Notes: generated by a model from the letters alone, not told the origin. A stretch of DNA of 64,000 bases from Neocallimastix lanati (nom. inval.) (GCA_016946835.1 JACVTC010000009.1:1212001-1276000); one strand, 5' to 3'. Shown: positions 43,080 to 56,685, counted from the first letter of the stretch. Numbers and translations are program-made.

Positions 43080-43864
43080 TTTTTATTAATATTATTAATT
43101 ATATATATTATTTTTCTATTAATATAGTTTTAATATAAAATTTATTAAACATTATAATAAATCTTTTCAATACATAATAAATAAAGTATGATAATATTAT
43201 CATATATAATATGAATTTTATGTATATACAATTCATTAAAAATGTAGTTATTTGAAAATTATACCATAAAAGTAATTGTAAATAAAATGTAACAAAAGCA
43301 TAAAAAAAATATGTAAATTCTTGATATTTATATAATTTATTCAATAAGATATATTACTTAAAATATCAAATTTTCAATTTAAAGAATATGAAAAATAAAA
43401 TATATATACAATTTTTTTCATTTTTTTTAATTTATTTATTTTTTTTTTTTTTAATTTTATTTTTTTTTAAATATTACATAATTTTTTATTTTTATTTTAT
43501 TTTATTTATTTTTATTTTATTTTATTTATTTTTATTTTATTTTATTTATTTTTATTTTATTTTATTCAATCTGTATTTTATATTTAAATTCAACTATTTA
43601 TTTTAATTTATTTTAATATTGTTTTATTTACCTTATTATTTATTTATTATTATTTAATTTTTATTTAAATTTTTAGTTGAATTTTTTTTTTAAAAAATTG
43701 AATTTATTGATTTTATTTAATAATAAATTATGTTATACAATATGTTTAAATTATATTTTAAAAAATAACTAATAAAATATGTTATAAATATTGTAAATGA
43801 TGATTATTATTACCATCATTATTTTATAAATATGATTATTTGCTATTATTATTATTTTAATAAA

Positions 43865-43905
<41 letters not shown>

Positions 43906-43936
43906 TTATTATTATTATCATCATTATTTAATAATT

Positions 43937-43969
<33 letters not shown>

Positions 43970-44428
43970 TTGTTGTTATTATTATTATTATTATTATTTT
44001 TTTTTTTTTTTTTTTTTTTTTATTATTATTATTTCTTATTTTATTAAAGGATTTGTTCTATATTTTAATTTTAATTAATTATTGTCTATCTATGTTTTTC
44101 GGATGAATAGTTAAATTAATAGTATTGAAAGTATTTTGTATATCAATTTTGATATAAATAAATTTTTAACATAATATAATTACAATAATTAATAATAATA
44201 ATAATATTATTATTATATCGATTATTATGTTTTATAAAATTGGTTAATAATTTAATTATGATATTAAAATTATTTTATATTTATTATTATCATTATTATT
44301 ATTATTATTATTTACTTTTAATTTTGTTATTATTACTATTATAATTTTTTATTTAATTTTATTTATTTTTATCTTTTGTTTATTTTTGTGTTTTTATTAT
44401 TATTATAATAAATGAAAATTTAGTTTAT
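43080..44428. other. Intergenic, convergent gene ends, homopolymer-rich
   Basis: Between LRRC51-like (+) and TBC1D7-like (-) 3' ends. Contains TTTTA/TTTATTTTA runs (43,480-43,565), a minus-strand copy of the dispersed CAGATTGAA element ending at 43,578, and three long T runs separated by ATT repeats (43,870-44,036). No gene seen. Confidence 0.6.
43490..43578 (-). repeat. Copy of dispersed CAGATTGAA(TAAAA)n element
   Basis: On minus: ATACAGATTGAATAAAATAA, then a long run of TAAAA/TAAATAAAA repeats. Confidence 0.6.
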
Positions 44429-45750
44429 TCAATTGGATGATTTGATACAAATCCTGGGTGACTTCTTTCCCTATTTAAATAATTAAAAACAAAAAATAAA
44501 ATTTTAATAATATAAATTATTATATATTTATAATTTTAAATAACTTTTATATATAATCATAAATTTTTAGTAATAATAAAAATATATTTATATAATATTA
44601 ATAAATTATATAGAAAAAATACCATAGATAAATTGATTTTGTTGTTACGATATTGAAATCTAAATAATTCATTTGCTATTATTTAGTTATTCATTATTTT
44701 TTTTTAAATATTTAAATATTTAATAAAATATATATTTATTTAATAAATTCAAAAAAAAAAAAAAAATAAATTATTAAAAGAACTATGCTTCTAATTATTA
44801 TATCACTTTTATTTTCATTCTTTTTTTATTATATTTACTTAGACTTACTTTATTTAAAACCCCTTCTACTTCATTAGAAGAAGTAATATTCTTTAATTCA
44901 TTTTTACAAGAGGTAATAATACCTAATGCTATATATATAAGTATAGTTTGGGAACCTCCTATCATAATATCCCATATTCTTATAAGAAAAAAAAAATTAA
45001 TAAATATGTACTTCTATTTTAATAATTACTGAAATATAAAAAAATTTACCTTTCTAAACAATGATTTGGTAAAATTTGGGCATAACAGCTTTGGGTCCAT
45101 CTAAGAATTTTTAAAAAATAGATAAGAAATTAAATAAATATATATTAATTTCAATTACATATAAGTGATGCATTTATTTTATATTATATATATATTAACA
45201 ATTTGTAATTTACTTTGCATAAATATTATCTAATTGAACGTTTAGTTTTTGAAAATGTCTCCATAATGAAGGTTCTCTTGAATGAATAAGTTTATCAAGT
45301 ACAATAACATCAGATATAAGAGTTGGTTGTTGCTATAATTATAATTAAAAAAAAAAAAAAAAAAAAAAAAGTTATTTAAAATTTATTTTTGAAATATGAT
45401 TATATTATATTAATATATATGTAAATTTTAATTACCACCATTTCTTCTTCAAAAATCCATGACATATCATCTTGAGCAATCGCTAGTAGTCTAAAGAAAA
45501 ATGTAATATTCCAAAAGGCATCAATAGCATTATTATCACAAATTTCTAAAAAAGCCTTTGCCATAGAAAGATATGCCTTATTTACTTGATAATCTGATAT
45601 CTTGTATTATTAATATTAATAATAATATATTATTTTTATATTAATTCAAAATAATTAGTAAAATAAATATCTTTAAAATTTATAAAGTTTTTAAATTACA
45701 TTATTAGAAAAATAAATAAATAAATAAATAAACTTAAAAAACAACAACAA

Positions 45751-45806
<56 letters not shown>

Positions 45807-46774
45807 ATACTTTTATCATTTTTGTTGGAAATTTCGATAAGTAATAAATTATCATCATCTGAATTAATATTTCAGGTGTGATTTCTTCATCTCTACTATA
45901 TATATTTTTAAATTTGAATATTGAAATTATAACTTAGTTATTATTAAATTGATTATTTAGATTTCATTTTCATTTTTAAATATTTACATATAATTTTTCA
46001 ATATTTAATAATTACATTTCTTTAGTTGGATATTTATTTGGAAATGCAAACGCTATTGTTTTTTTTAAATCATCATATTGTTCTTTTCTTTGTTTTTCTG
46101 CAAATTCCCATGTTATTTTATATGTGGGTAGTACACCTTTATATATTCAAAAAAAAAAAAAAAAAAATTATATATATATATATATATTTATTATATTAAT
46201 TAAATTTCAACTCTTCGATTTTCTTTTCTTTTTTATTTAAAAAAAGAAAAAAAAAAAAAAAAAAAAGAAAATAAAAATAAATAAATAAATAAATAAATTA
46301 AACTTAAATAATTAAAATAATTTAATAAGTTTTTGTACTTTCATAAAATCAAATAATTTCTAACATTTGAATATACATCCTATTATAGTCTCATTTTACA
46401 TATATCCATATATATATTTACCTAATAATACTTTCCAAACAGTCGAACGATAAGAATGCGGAATTCTTACCCAGAGACAAAGTTTACTTAGTTTTTCAAG
46501 ATCTTTTTTAATTAAAAAAATAGATTCGAATCAATTAATAAATTAAATAAATAATGCTTTCATTAATTTTAAAGTCCAATTAACATAATTTAATTCTTTT
46601 TTTTATTTATATGTTTTCTGAAAATTATCACTTATTATTATATTATTTGTTTGCGAGATTGTTATAAAACCAACCTAATTCATCACCAGATAATGCAGAC
46701 TCTACTGAAGGTTTAATTTCAACGACTTGAACTCCAAGTGAGCCATAATAAGCTTTTCTGAAATTATTTGTCAT
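44429..46774 (-). CDS. TBC1D7: TBC1D7-like protein, 297 aa, 9 exons
   Basis: In animals TBC1D7 is the third subunit of the TSC complex, which restrains TORC1. Exons: 46774-46675, 46502-46422, 46136-46016, 45895(or 45892)-45811, 45600-45436, 45332-45214, 45100-45050, 44978-44849, 44470-44429; all in frame. The N-terminus NNFRKAYYGSLGVQVVEIKP aligns with human [20 protein letters not shown], and SGDELDLEKLSKLC plus YRSTVWKVLLGVLP with DDRLDTEKLCTF and YRALVWKVLLGILP. Later parts (AFLEICDNNAIDAFWNITFF, LWRHFQKLNVQLDNIYAKW, QILPNHCLERIWDIMIGG) follow the same TBC fold, and the length is close to the human 293. I see no IxxDxxR arginine-finger motif, as expected for this subfamily. Exon 4 has two acceptors three bases apart, giving or dropping one residue. 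Confidence 0.88.
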
Positions 46775-47640
46775 TTTTTAATTTATATTATGTAAATTTT
46801 ATTCTTTTACCTTTATATTATTGTTATGTCTTTTATATTATGATTTATTATTCTTTTTGAATTTACTTTTGATTTTGATTTATTTAATATTATTGTATTT
46901 ATATTGTTTTTATTATTATCTTTTAATAATTATTGTTATTATATTTTATTTATTTTTTAGATTTTTTTCACTATAAAAAAGATTAATATAAGAAAAAAGA
47001 TAAAATTATAATTATAATCATATTAGAAAGAAAAAAAAAAAATAATAATATTTTATTGAATAATTATTAAGAATATTATAGTAAAAGAAATAAAATGAAT
47101 TTATCTTTTACTTCAGTATTATTATTAAAAGTATTTTTATAAAAAATGTATATTTTTACTTTTACTTTAAGGTTTTTTTTTTTTTTTTTAATAAAAACTT
47201 CAAACCATTTTAATAATAACTTTAATATAAATATATACAATAACTAATATAAAAAAATATATTTCATATTTAATTTTTATTCATTATAATTTATATATTA
47301 ATTTAAAAATAAAAATAAAAATAAAAATAAAAAAAAAAAACATTAATAAAATAATTAAAAATATGGTTCAATTTATTATTAATTTTTTTATTCAATTTTG
47401 CAAAAACTAACTATTAAATTATTACATAAGGCTTACAATAAATACATTAATATATATTATATGATATAGTCATAAGACTTTAATTTACATTTTACGTTTA
47501 CCATTATAGATAATTATTATATTAACATTAATAATCTTGAACTTTATTTCTAACAAAATATATTTATCTTAAAATTTAAAATTTAATTACTGAAGTAAAA
47601 TTTATTTTGTGGATTATTTAGTGGATTAAATAATATATGA
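46775..47640. other. A/T-rich region upstream of TBC1D7-like gene
   Basis: No gene or island recognised. Contains a T run at 47,173 and an (AAAAAT)n run at 47,305-47,335. Confidence 0.5.
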
Positions 47641-47649
47641 ATCATTATA

Positions 47650-48310
47650 ACCATATTTAAAGCCTCAAAGAAATTCATTGAAACTTTTGTCAAAAAATTC
47701 AATTCATTTTTTAGAGTTTCACAATATCATTTTTCTTCCTTTAATAATTCTACACCTTTTACATTAATCTCCTCAACTAACATTTACCATCATCAACATA
47801 AAAATACATTATTGCTTCTTCATATCCAGTTTTTTTCATATAATTTTTAATCTACCAACTGATAAAAGAATAAGAGTAGGAATACTATCATTTTTATTTT
47901 CATTAATTTCAGTTTTAAAAATTATTAATCCAATCTGTTTTTAAAAATATCCCCTTTAATTAGTTTCCCGATAATTAATTACTTTTAGTAAACCAATATA
48001 TTTTGCCATTATCACATAGATAATACGTGGTTTTCAAACCACATCTAATTTCTACTATAATTCAATCTGGATTTCTTTCATTATAATTATTAATGTATAT
48101 ATCAATATTTCTATATTTACTACAATTTCTATAAGCAGATATGGTGTTTGTTGTTCATTTTCTTTTGTTGGTAGTAATTTATTTTTAAATGAAAGAGCTC
48201 TATTATTTTTGAAGCATTTAGAAATTTTTCTTATAAATATATTCTACCTCTCATAGATATAAAAAAAGTATCTAAAATTTTATTAAATTCTTCTGTCATT
48301 TTTTTGTATT
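47650..48310 (-). pseudogene. Decayed coding stretch, minus strand, unknown
   Basis: Coding-like texture with readable pieces on minus, for example CGLKTTYYLCDNGKIYWF near 48,030 and FKNKLLPTKENEQQTPYLL near 48,170, but no continuous frame. I do not recognise the family. Confidence 0.35.
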
Positions 48311-49159
48311 TTATTTAAATTTAAATATTCTTACTATGTATAAGAAAATAATAATAATAATGGATAATAAAGAAATTTGTGTTTAAATTTTTTTTTCAAT
48401 AAATTTAAGAATATAATATTTGATGTAGTATATATTATCTGTTATAATTATTTGAATAAATTATCACAACATATAATATTGTAATTACTTTTAATTATTA
48501 ATTTTAAATTTTATTTTTAATATATATTTCTATAAAAAAAATAATAATAATAAATAAATAAAAAGCTATTTAAAGAAATAAAAAATAAAAAATAAAAAAT
48601 TATTTAAAAAATAAAAAAAAAAAAAAATAAAAAATAAAAAATATAAAATAAAAAATTATTTAAAAAAAATAAAAGCTATATTTAATAATTATAATCATTT
48701 TAAATATAAAAGTTTAATTAATATTAATTTAATTAATTGTTAAGTAAAAATTAATTTAATAAATTTAATATATTTAATATATTTATTACAATAAAGACAT
48801 CTTTTGCTTAGTTTTAGTAGTAAATATTAATTATTAATATTACATTGCTGTATTATGTAATACAAGCCATATATATTAGTTAAAAATCAATTATTATTTT
48901 GGGAGGTGTGCATTTCTCAATGTGGCTTATTTTTTTAATTAATTGCCACATTATATAATTTTTTTAATCTATAAATAAATAATTAAATAAATAATAAAAA
49001 TAATTTTTGAAATAAGTAAATCTTTAAATATTTTATTATAAAATATTTTTAAATAAATATATAATAAATAATAAATAATAAATAAATAAATAAATAATAA
49101 ATAAATAAATAAATAATAAATAAATATTTTATTTTTCTAATTAAAAAAATTGAAAAAAA

Positions 49160-49327
49160 AAAAAAAAACATAGACTTGCACATATGGGTACCCATCTCCC
49201 ATATGGCCATACAGTTATTAATTAACTGTAAGGTGATGAGTTATTGGCATACTGTATCAGCTTCGCCGCTCTCAATCGTCGTTACACACTGCCCGGAGAT
49301 GCATTCCTAACGTTCCTACATATATCT
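49160..49327. ncRNA. Structured G+C-richer island inside TIR element
   Basis: About 165 bases of mixed-composition, frameless sequence. It contains the palindrome ATGGGTACCCAT (49,184-49,195), ACAGTTA-TTAAT-TAACTGT (49,211-49,229), a GTGATGA word like a snoRNA C box, and GCTTCGCCGCTCTC. On minus it ends in a run of 16 T, which would stop Pol III. Perfect 18-bp direct repeats CTAATTAAAAAAATTGAA lie on both sides (49,137-49,154 and 49,328-49,345). No family recognised. Confidence 0.4.
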
Positions 49328-49520
49328 CTAATTAAAAAAATTGAATAATTAACACTAATTTTTTATTCAGAATAAATATAAATATTTCAAATATTAAGCC
49401 GTAAAAAAAATATTTTTATATATACTTCATATCTTCATCTTCATATTACTGTTATATTAAAAAATTATATATTATTTATTCTAAATAATAAACAATTATA
49501 TATATAGATTATTAATATTT

Positions 49521-50200
49521 TATATAGTTATTTTTATTATTAATATCAATATCAATATTTTATATAGTTATTTATATTATTAATATCAATATCAATATTT
49601 TATATAGTTATTTTTATTATTAATATCAATATCAATATTTTATATAATTATTTTCATTATTAATATCAATATCAATATTTTATATAGTTATTTTTATTAT
49701 TAATATCAATATCAATATTTTATATAATTATTTTCATTATTAATATCAATATCAATATTTTATATAGTTATTTTCATTATTAATATCAATATCAATATTT
49801 TATATAGTTATTTTTATTATTAATATCAATATCAATATTTTATATAGTTATTTTCATTATTAATATCAATATCAATATTTTATATAATTATTTTCATTAT
49901 TAATATCAATATCAATATTTTATATAGTTATTTTTATTATTAATATCAATATCAATATTTTATATAGTTATTTTTATTATTAATATCAATATCAATATTT
50001 TATATAGTTATTTTTATTATTAATATCAATATCAATATTTTATATAGTTATTTTTATTATTAATATCAATATCAATATTTTATATAGTTATTTTTATTAT
50101 TAATATCAATATCAATATTTTATATAGTTATTTTTATTATTAATATCAATATCAATATTTTATATAGTTATTTTTATTAATAATATCAATATCAATATTA
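49521..50200 (+). repeat. 40-bp satellite, 17 copies, no length change
   Basis: Unit starts TATATAGTTATTTTTATTAT and ends TAATATCAATATCAATATTT. Seventeen copies sit in perfect 40-base register; only a few point variants occur (TTTTT/TTTTC, AGTTA/AATTA). No spacers, so it is not a CRISPR-like array. Confidence 0.97.
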
Positions 50201-50578
50201 TATATTTTTTTTATTTTATTAAAATTTTAATAATAAAATAAAACTAAAAATTGATAGAAATTAAGATAAAATATAAAAGAGTAATAATAAAACATTTTTA
50301 ACATATTTTTTTTTTTTTTATTTAATATTTTTTATTTATTTATTAATTTTATTTATTTATTTATATGTTTATTTTTATAAATATTTTAAGCAACATTTTG
50401 CGAAATGCACACCCTTATTTTTTAAATAAATTTTAATTTATAAATAAATAGATAAATAAATAAATAATAAATAATAATAATAATAAACATTAAATATGTT
50501 GTTATAGCGCTTTATATACATGGCATAAAAAAACTAAATAATTATTATTTATTTAAAATATAAAAGAATTAAAAATTA

Positions 50579-50750
<172 letters not shown>

Positions 50751-52479
50751 GACCATATAAAAGTATTTAATTATTTGCAAAATAATTTTGTATCATTTGA
50801 ATTAATAGAAGATTTTCAAAAATTTTACAAACTTTATAATTATTATTTATATAAAGAAATACTATTAAAATTTCATTATTAAAAATCGTATATATATATA
50901 TATGTTTGAATACCCAGGTTATATAATAAATAAATAAATAAAACAAGAAATCAATATTTATTTAAATAAAATTAAATATGATAGTCAAATTAAAAAATAT
51001 TAAAATAAACATTAAAAAAAAAATAATAACTTTCAAACATAAATTGTATTTATTAAATTACTAAAATGTAATAACAACTATAATTCTATTAAAATTAAAA
51101 ATAAAAAATTTTATTATAAGATATATTTTTAATAACATTCACTAATATTGATATTAATAAATTTTGAAGTATAATATTGATTTCAATAAATATTGAAGTA
51201 TATAATATTGATATTAACAAAATTTAAAGTATATAATATTGATATTAATGTTAATAAAACTTTAGCTATTGTTGATATTAATAAATTTTGAAAATTGCTA
51301 AATGGAATGATTTTAGTTATTATTTAATCAATATAAAATAGCTAAAAAATAATTTCTATTAAAATTAGTTTAATTATATAATTTTAATTTAAAAAAAGTT
51401 ATACTTTGGAATTATCTTTTTTTTAGATGAAAAATTATTTTTATTTCTTTGTTAATGATAATTTGTTATTTTCCTCTATTGGTTCCACTAATTCAATTTA
51501 TATATTTTCTTTTTTTTTTTTTAAATTAAAATTTTTAAATAAATTTCCTAATAATTTTATTTTATATTATATGATTTAAAAAGTGTTTATTAAATAGTTT
51601 TATTTTAAATGTTTAAAAAATAATATATTTTTTTAATATATTTGTTATAATATTAAACTATTTATTTATTATTTATTTATCTATTCTGAATAAATTAATA
51701 TTATTTATTCAGTCTTTTTATTGTAAAATTATTTATTATTTAAAAAGCGTTCATAAAAATAAATAGTGTTTTAATATTTTTTTTCTTACATGATTTATAA
51801 GTTTTTATTATTGTGTAGATAAATATTGATTTTTTTTTTATTATATATTAATACTAGATATTTATTATTAACAATAGAGATTTTTTTCTTTTTCTCTTTT
51901 TATTAATAATTAATTAAAATTATTAGTTTTTGAATATATAAAATGAAATTAATTGTTATTTTATTAATATAAAATAATTTCTATTATATCAAATTTAAGT
52001 CTACTTTTAAAAAGATCTTAATAAGTGGCTTGACTTCTAAATTTTTAATTATACTTTTAATTTATAAAATAATTAATATTTTATTTATATTCTTACTATT
52101 TTATATTTATCTTTATATAGTTATTATTGATATTTATAATATTAAAATATAAAAACTCATTAAATAGCTTATTTTAATCATAAGAACAACTAATTAATAG
52201 TTAATTATAATCAAATGACATAAAAATAAACCATTTCTTCGATTTAAGAAAAGTGTAAGAAAGTTGTTAGATAGTTTTATTTATTTATTATATATTAATA
52301 ACAAATATATTTATTATTTTTAGAAATATTAAAGGAAAGTTAAGTTTGAAAATTTAAACTATAAAATTGCTATATACAGAACAAGGTTATACTAATATGG
52401 CTTAATATATATTATGCTTAATGTTTCCTACATTAGAATTATTTATTTTTTTTAATATTAAACTTTTATTAATATTTTT
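50751..52479. other. A/T-rich intergenic region
   Basis: No gene or G+C-richer island recognised. Around 51,130-51,290 a loose ~60-base motif (AATATTGATATTAATAAA...TTTTGAAGTAT) recurs about four times. Confidence 0.5.
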
Positions 52480-55400
52480 TTTTTCTTTTTAATCGAAAAA
52501 AAAAATTCTGTCAAAATTTTTACTTATGGTCTTGAAAGATTTTTAGTTAATGAGTCTGCCATTATATTGTTTGTTTCAATATAACTTAATGTTATTTTTC
52601 CTTCGTTTAATTTTTCATTTACATATTAATATTTAATATTCATATGCTTACTTCTTGCATTAGAATTTTCATCTTCATCAATTTTTTTACATGATTAATT
52701 TTCAATATTGTTTTTAAAATAAATTTATTTTTGAATATATTTCCCAGTAATTGTTATAACCACATACCATGTTTGTCACATTCAATTAGACTAACAAATT
52801 CTGCTTTTTGCTGCTGAAAAGAGCACACATCTTTGTAATTGTGATTTCCAAGAAATAGGACTATTTCAGTAAAGAAATATATATTATATTATTGATTTTA
52901 TTGTTTCTTCATCTTCGGCAAAGTCTGTATCACTGTAAACTGAAATGTCTTTATCTCTTTCATAATGAATTGATTTTTCTTTCATTGAATATAAATATTG
53001 CAAAATCATATAAATTCATTTTTTTTATATTTCCTTCAGAATGTCTTGTTGATTGATTAACAGCAAAAAAATTATATCTGGTCTTGTTTTAATCACTATA
53101 AATAATAATACATTTTATCAATTTCTGGAGATTTCTCTCTCTCTCCCTTATGAATTTTCCTATATAGATATTTAATTGGTTTTTTTCTTTATGCTAAATG
53201 TTTTAATGAATTTTTATACATAATTAATTTGATTAATTTTATGGCCTTCATCTGCTTTTATAATGTTTATTCCAATTATTTCATTAACATTTATATATTT
53301 CAAAATTTAGTATTTGTTTTGAATTTTATTTGATACATATTTAATTTCTTCGTTAGCTTTGTAAGTAAAATATCCTCAACATATAAACTTAATACTAATA
53401 AAATTTTATTATTTTTCGATTTTGAAAATATACACTTCTCTGAATTAATTTATTTAAGTACTATTCTTATTAAGAATTTAGATATTTCTCTTAATAAAGT
53501 TTCTTTTTTAATTATTTTCATAACTCTTTGATTATACATGTTATCAAGTTCTTTATTTGTAGTTTGCTCCCATTATTTTGAATGGTTAGAGTTAATTGCA
53601 TCATAATAATATGATGGACTACTATATTTGATATTTAAAATTTTATTTTTCTTTTTATGATTCAAATTATTTTCTTTAATAACTTCATTATTATTATTGC
53701 TATCATTATCATTTTCATGAATTTTCTTTTATTATTATTAGAATTGGTTTCCCTTATGTAATTATTATTTGATTTGTTTTAATTATTATCATTTGAGTTA
53801 ACAGAGGTTTTAGTATTGATATTTTTATAATTATAAATTTCTTCATTTAAACTATTATTTTTATTTAAAATATTATTTTCATTTTAATTATTATTTTCAT
53901 TTAAATTATAATTTTCATTTTAATTATTATTTTCATTTAAATAATTATTACCATTTAAATTTAATGTTCATTTCCATAAAAGAGAAGTAAGGGTCTTGAA
54001 AACTATTACATGTATATTCAAAGTTTCTTGGTTCTTCTTCAAAAAAGATCAATATATTCAATATAGTGTATCTTTTTTAACTTCTCTATCTATAGTAATA
54101 TATGAATATTTCTTTTTATCAATTCCAAGAAAAATACCCTTTTTTGAATTTGTTTTAGATTTTTATTTATGAGGATTTTTGTGCCCGTCATAGCATACGC
54201 ATTCAAAAGTATTTAGATGTTTTATATTTACTCTTTCATTATAAAATACTTCATCAGGAATAAGATTATTGTTCCCTGAATGTGGAATCGTATTATATAT
54301 AAAGAAAGTGGGTATTATAGCGAAATTCAAAAATTTTTCTGACAATTTAATCCAATATATAGCATGAGTATTTTTGTTTAATTTCTAATGTATTTTATTT
54401 ATTTTTTCCGCTTTTCCATTTATTTTTTGGCAATAAGGAAGAGAATAAACTTTTTCAATATCATATTCTTTAAAATATTTATTCACTTTTTATTTTTATA
54501 TTCCTTTCCTCCAACAGATTTAAATATTTTTATTGATAATCCTTATATTTATAATTAAATCAAGTAAAGAATTCTATTATTATGTCTGTAGCATCAGCGT
54601 TTGACTTGAGTGTAAATATTCAAAATTTTCTTTAAAATCCATACAACACTGCGAGGAAGTATTTCTTATTATTATTAGATATGTTCTATGGTCCAAAAAT
54701 GTCTGGATGAATTATTTCTCAGTGTTCTTTTGTCTTTGGAGTTTCTCCTTTGTGAGATCGTCTAATCATCTTAAAAATTTTGAAGCCTATACATGAAGAT
54801 GTTTTTATATTATTATATAGGTATTTAGGTAAATTACTTTGGAAAAAAATGGCTTAATTTTCTATATCATATTTCAGTACATTTATCATCTAATTTTTCT
54901 GTGTACATGATATCATTTCCTATTGTTTTAATACTATTGAATATTTGTATTTTTATTGGAATTAGATTATTTTTATTCGTATCCATAATTTTAATATTGA
55001 GTTTTCTTCATCATAAGAGTCAATTAATGATATAAATCCTGATTTTACAAGAATCATCCAATTTTCGAAAAAGGATATCATTAGAATAATTCTTTTTTAA
55101 GAATTTCCAGGTATTTTTCTGGATTATTGTTCACATAGCATTTTAATTTTTCTTTGCTTGTAATACCTAATTCATTTTTTTCATTTCTATAAATATTCCC
55201 TTTGATTGGTCTAACATTCTAATTACTTCATTATCTAATAACAAATTTAAGATATTATTGTTAACAACTACTGGTGCGTTATTGTTAACAGCATATGGTA
55301 TATTATTATTTACAACTGTTTGTAGAACATTGCTGTTTTGAATAGATGCAGATCTTGACCAGGGATTGGGAGGTTTAAGTTGGTAATAATGTCTGTAATA

Positions 55401-55560
55401 GTCATATCAGTTTAATCATTACTGTTTGGAACATAAATAAAGAATTCATCATTCAAATGACCAATATTATCATATTCCAATAATCCCTTAAATATTAAAA
55501 GTTTTGACAGGGTTTGAAATAAGAAACTTCCACTTGATGAAGTTGAACTTTATTATTTAT
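52480..55560 (-). mobile_element. Ty1/copia LTR-retrotransposon fossil
   Basis: Decayed pol region of a Ty1/copia-family element on the minus strand. In the expected copia order it shows, from its 5' side, a gag/protease-side remnant (~54,950-55,560), the integrase core and C-terminal part (~53,950-54,900, with the HLNTFECVCYDGHKN segment typical of copia integrase), reverse transcriptase (~53,050-53,900) and RNase H (~52,520-53,040). It is heavily broken, with well over ten interruptions, so it is an old, inactive copy. I could not find convincing LTRs at its ends. Confidence 0.75.
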
Positions 55561-56056
55561 TATTGTTATTTATATAGTTATTAATTATAATATATTATTT
55601 ATTATTATTTTTATTTTTATCATTTATATTTAAGAAATTATTTTAACAATATTTAAATCGAATTATAGAGTTTTTTAATATAAATTATTAATTATTTCTA
55701 TTCTAAAATTAAATTTTATATAAATAAAATAACTTAATCTTTATAATATATATTATTAATTTAATATTGTATTTTATAACTATTTATTAGTTTACAATTA
55801 TTTAAAATATGAAACACGTGTTAATCATTAAATTATTATTAGAAATGAATTAATTATATAATTATCATTCTTAAGTACCTCTTTAATATAATTAACACAT
55901 ATTATGTTGTAATAAGAAAAAAAATTGGATAATACCTTTTAACTTTTCTTTCATTTTTTTTTAATTGATAATTATTTTTACACATAAAAATTAATATTTC
56001 AATAAGATGACAAAAATTTAAAATAATAAAATTTATTTTCAAAAAATTTTTTTTAA

Positions 56057-56090
<34 letters not shown>

Positions 56091-56427
56091 TATAAAATTA
56101 TTATATAATATTAATGGAAAAGTCAATTTACCAATTTAAATTATTTTTAAATTATTATTTTTTTTTAACAGAAAGAGAAGAGAGACATAAAAGGAAGAAT
56201 ATTTATTCAATTATAATAAATAAATATTAAAAAGATAATTAATAAAAGACAGAATTTATATTATTATTTTGGTTCCAATTTGTTTCCTTTTTTTTTTTTT
56301 TTTTTTTTTTACTAAATTCCTTGAATTGAAAGTCTTAAAATAATCAAGTAAAAAAAAAAAAATTACTATTTTTTTTTTTTTTTTTTTTTTTTTATGTCAT
56401 AATATTTAACAATTTAAATACATATAA
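55561..56427. other. Intergenic region upstream of ATG9
   Basis: A/T-rich with T runs at 56,289 and 56,369. The ATG9 promoter should lie in the last few hundred bases; no nameable element seen. Confidence 0.5.
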
Positions 56428-56685
56428 ATGTCAAAAGAAGAATATCAGTTGTTAATTCAAGAACCAGACCCTTCTACTCTTTTGTATAATAATAACGAGG
56501 GAAGCACAGTCAATAGAGATAATTTCATTAATAGAATAAAAAATATTATTAAAAATGAAAAGAAAAAAATAAATGCCTTTTTATTACCAAAACCAAAAGG
56601 AAAAGATTTGTTGAAAGACAAATCAGATGAATTTTATCAAGAAGTAATAATAAATATTATAGAATATAATTTGTTATATTGAATG

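Larger units (their letters stand above)
48894..50421. mobile_element. 1.5-kb terminal-inverted-repeat element
   Basis: The left end (48,901 on) is GGGAGGTGTGCATTTCTCAA and goes on TGTGGCTTA; the right end, read on minus from 50,414, is GGGTGTGCATTTCGCAAAAT and goes on GTTGCTTA. They share GTGTGCATTTC exactly and align over ~25 bases with small gaps. TTATTTT flanks both sides (48,894-48,900 and 50,415-50,421), a possible 7-base target duplication. The left end also has AATGTGGC at 48,919 and GCCACATT at 48,945, a perfect subterminal inverted repeat. Inside are a structured island and a 40-bp satellite; no transposase frame is present. It fits a nonautonomous cut-and-paste DNA transposon, superfamily unassigned. 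Confidence 0.6.

Noticed and set aside
49137-49345. SINE with target-site duplication
   Set aside because: The direct repeats fit, but the A run is at the wrong end for a plus-strand SINE and would be poly(T) for a minus-strand one.
49521-50200. CRISPR-like array
   Set aside because: Units abut with no unique spacers, and the host is a eukaryote.
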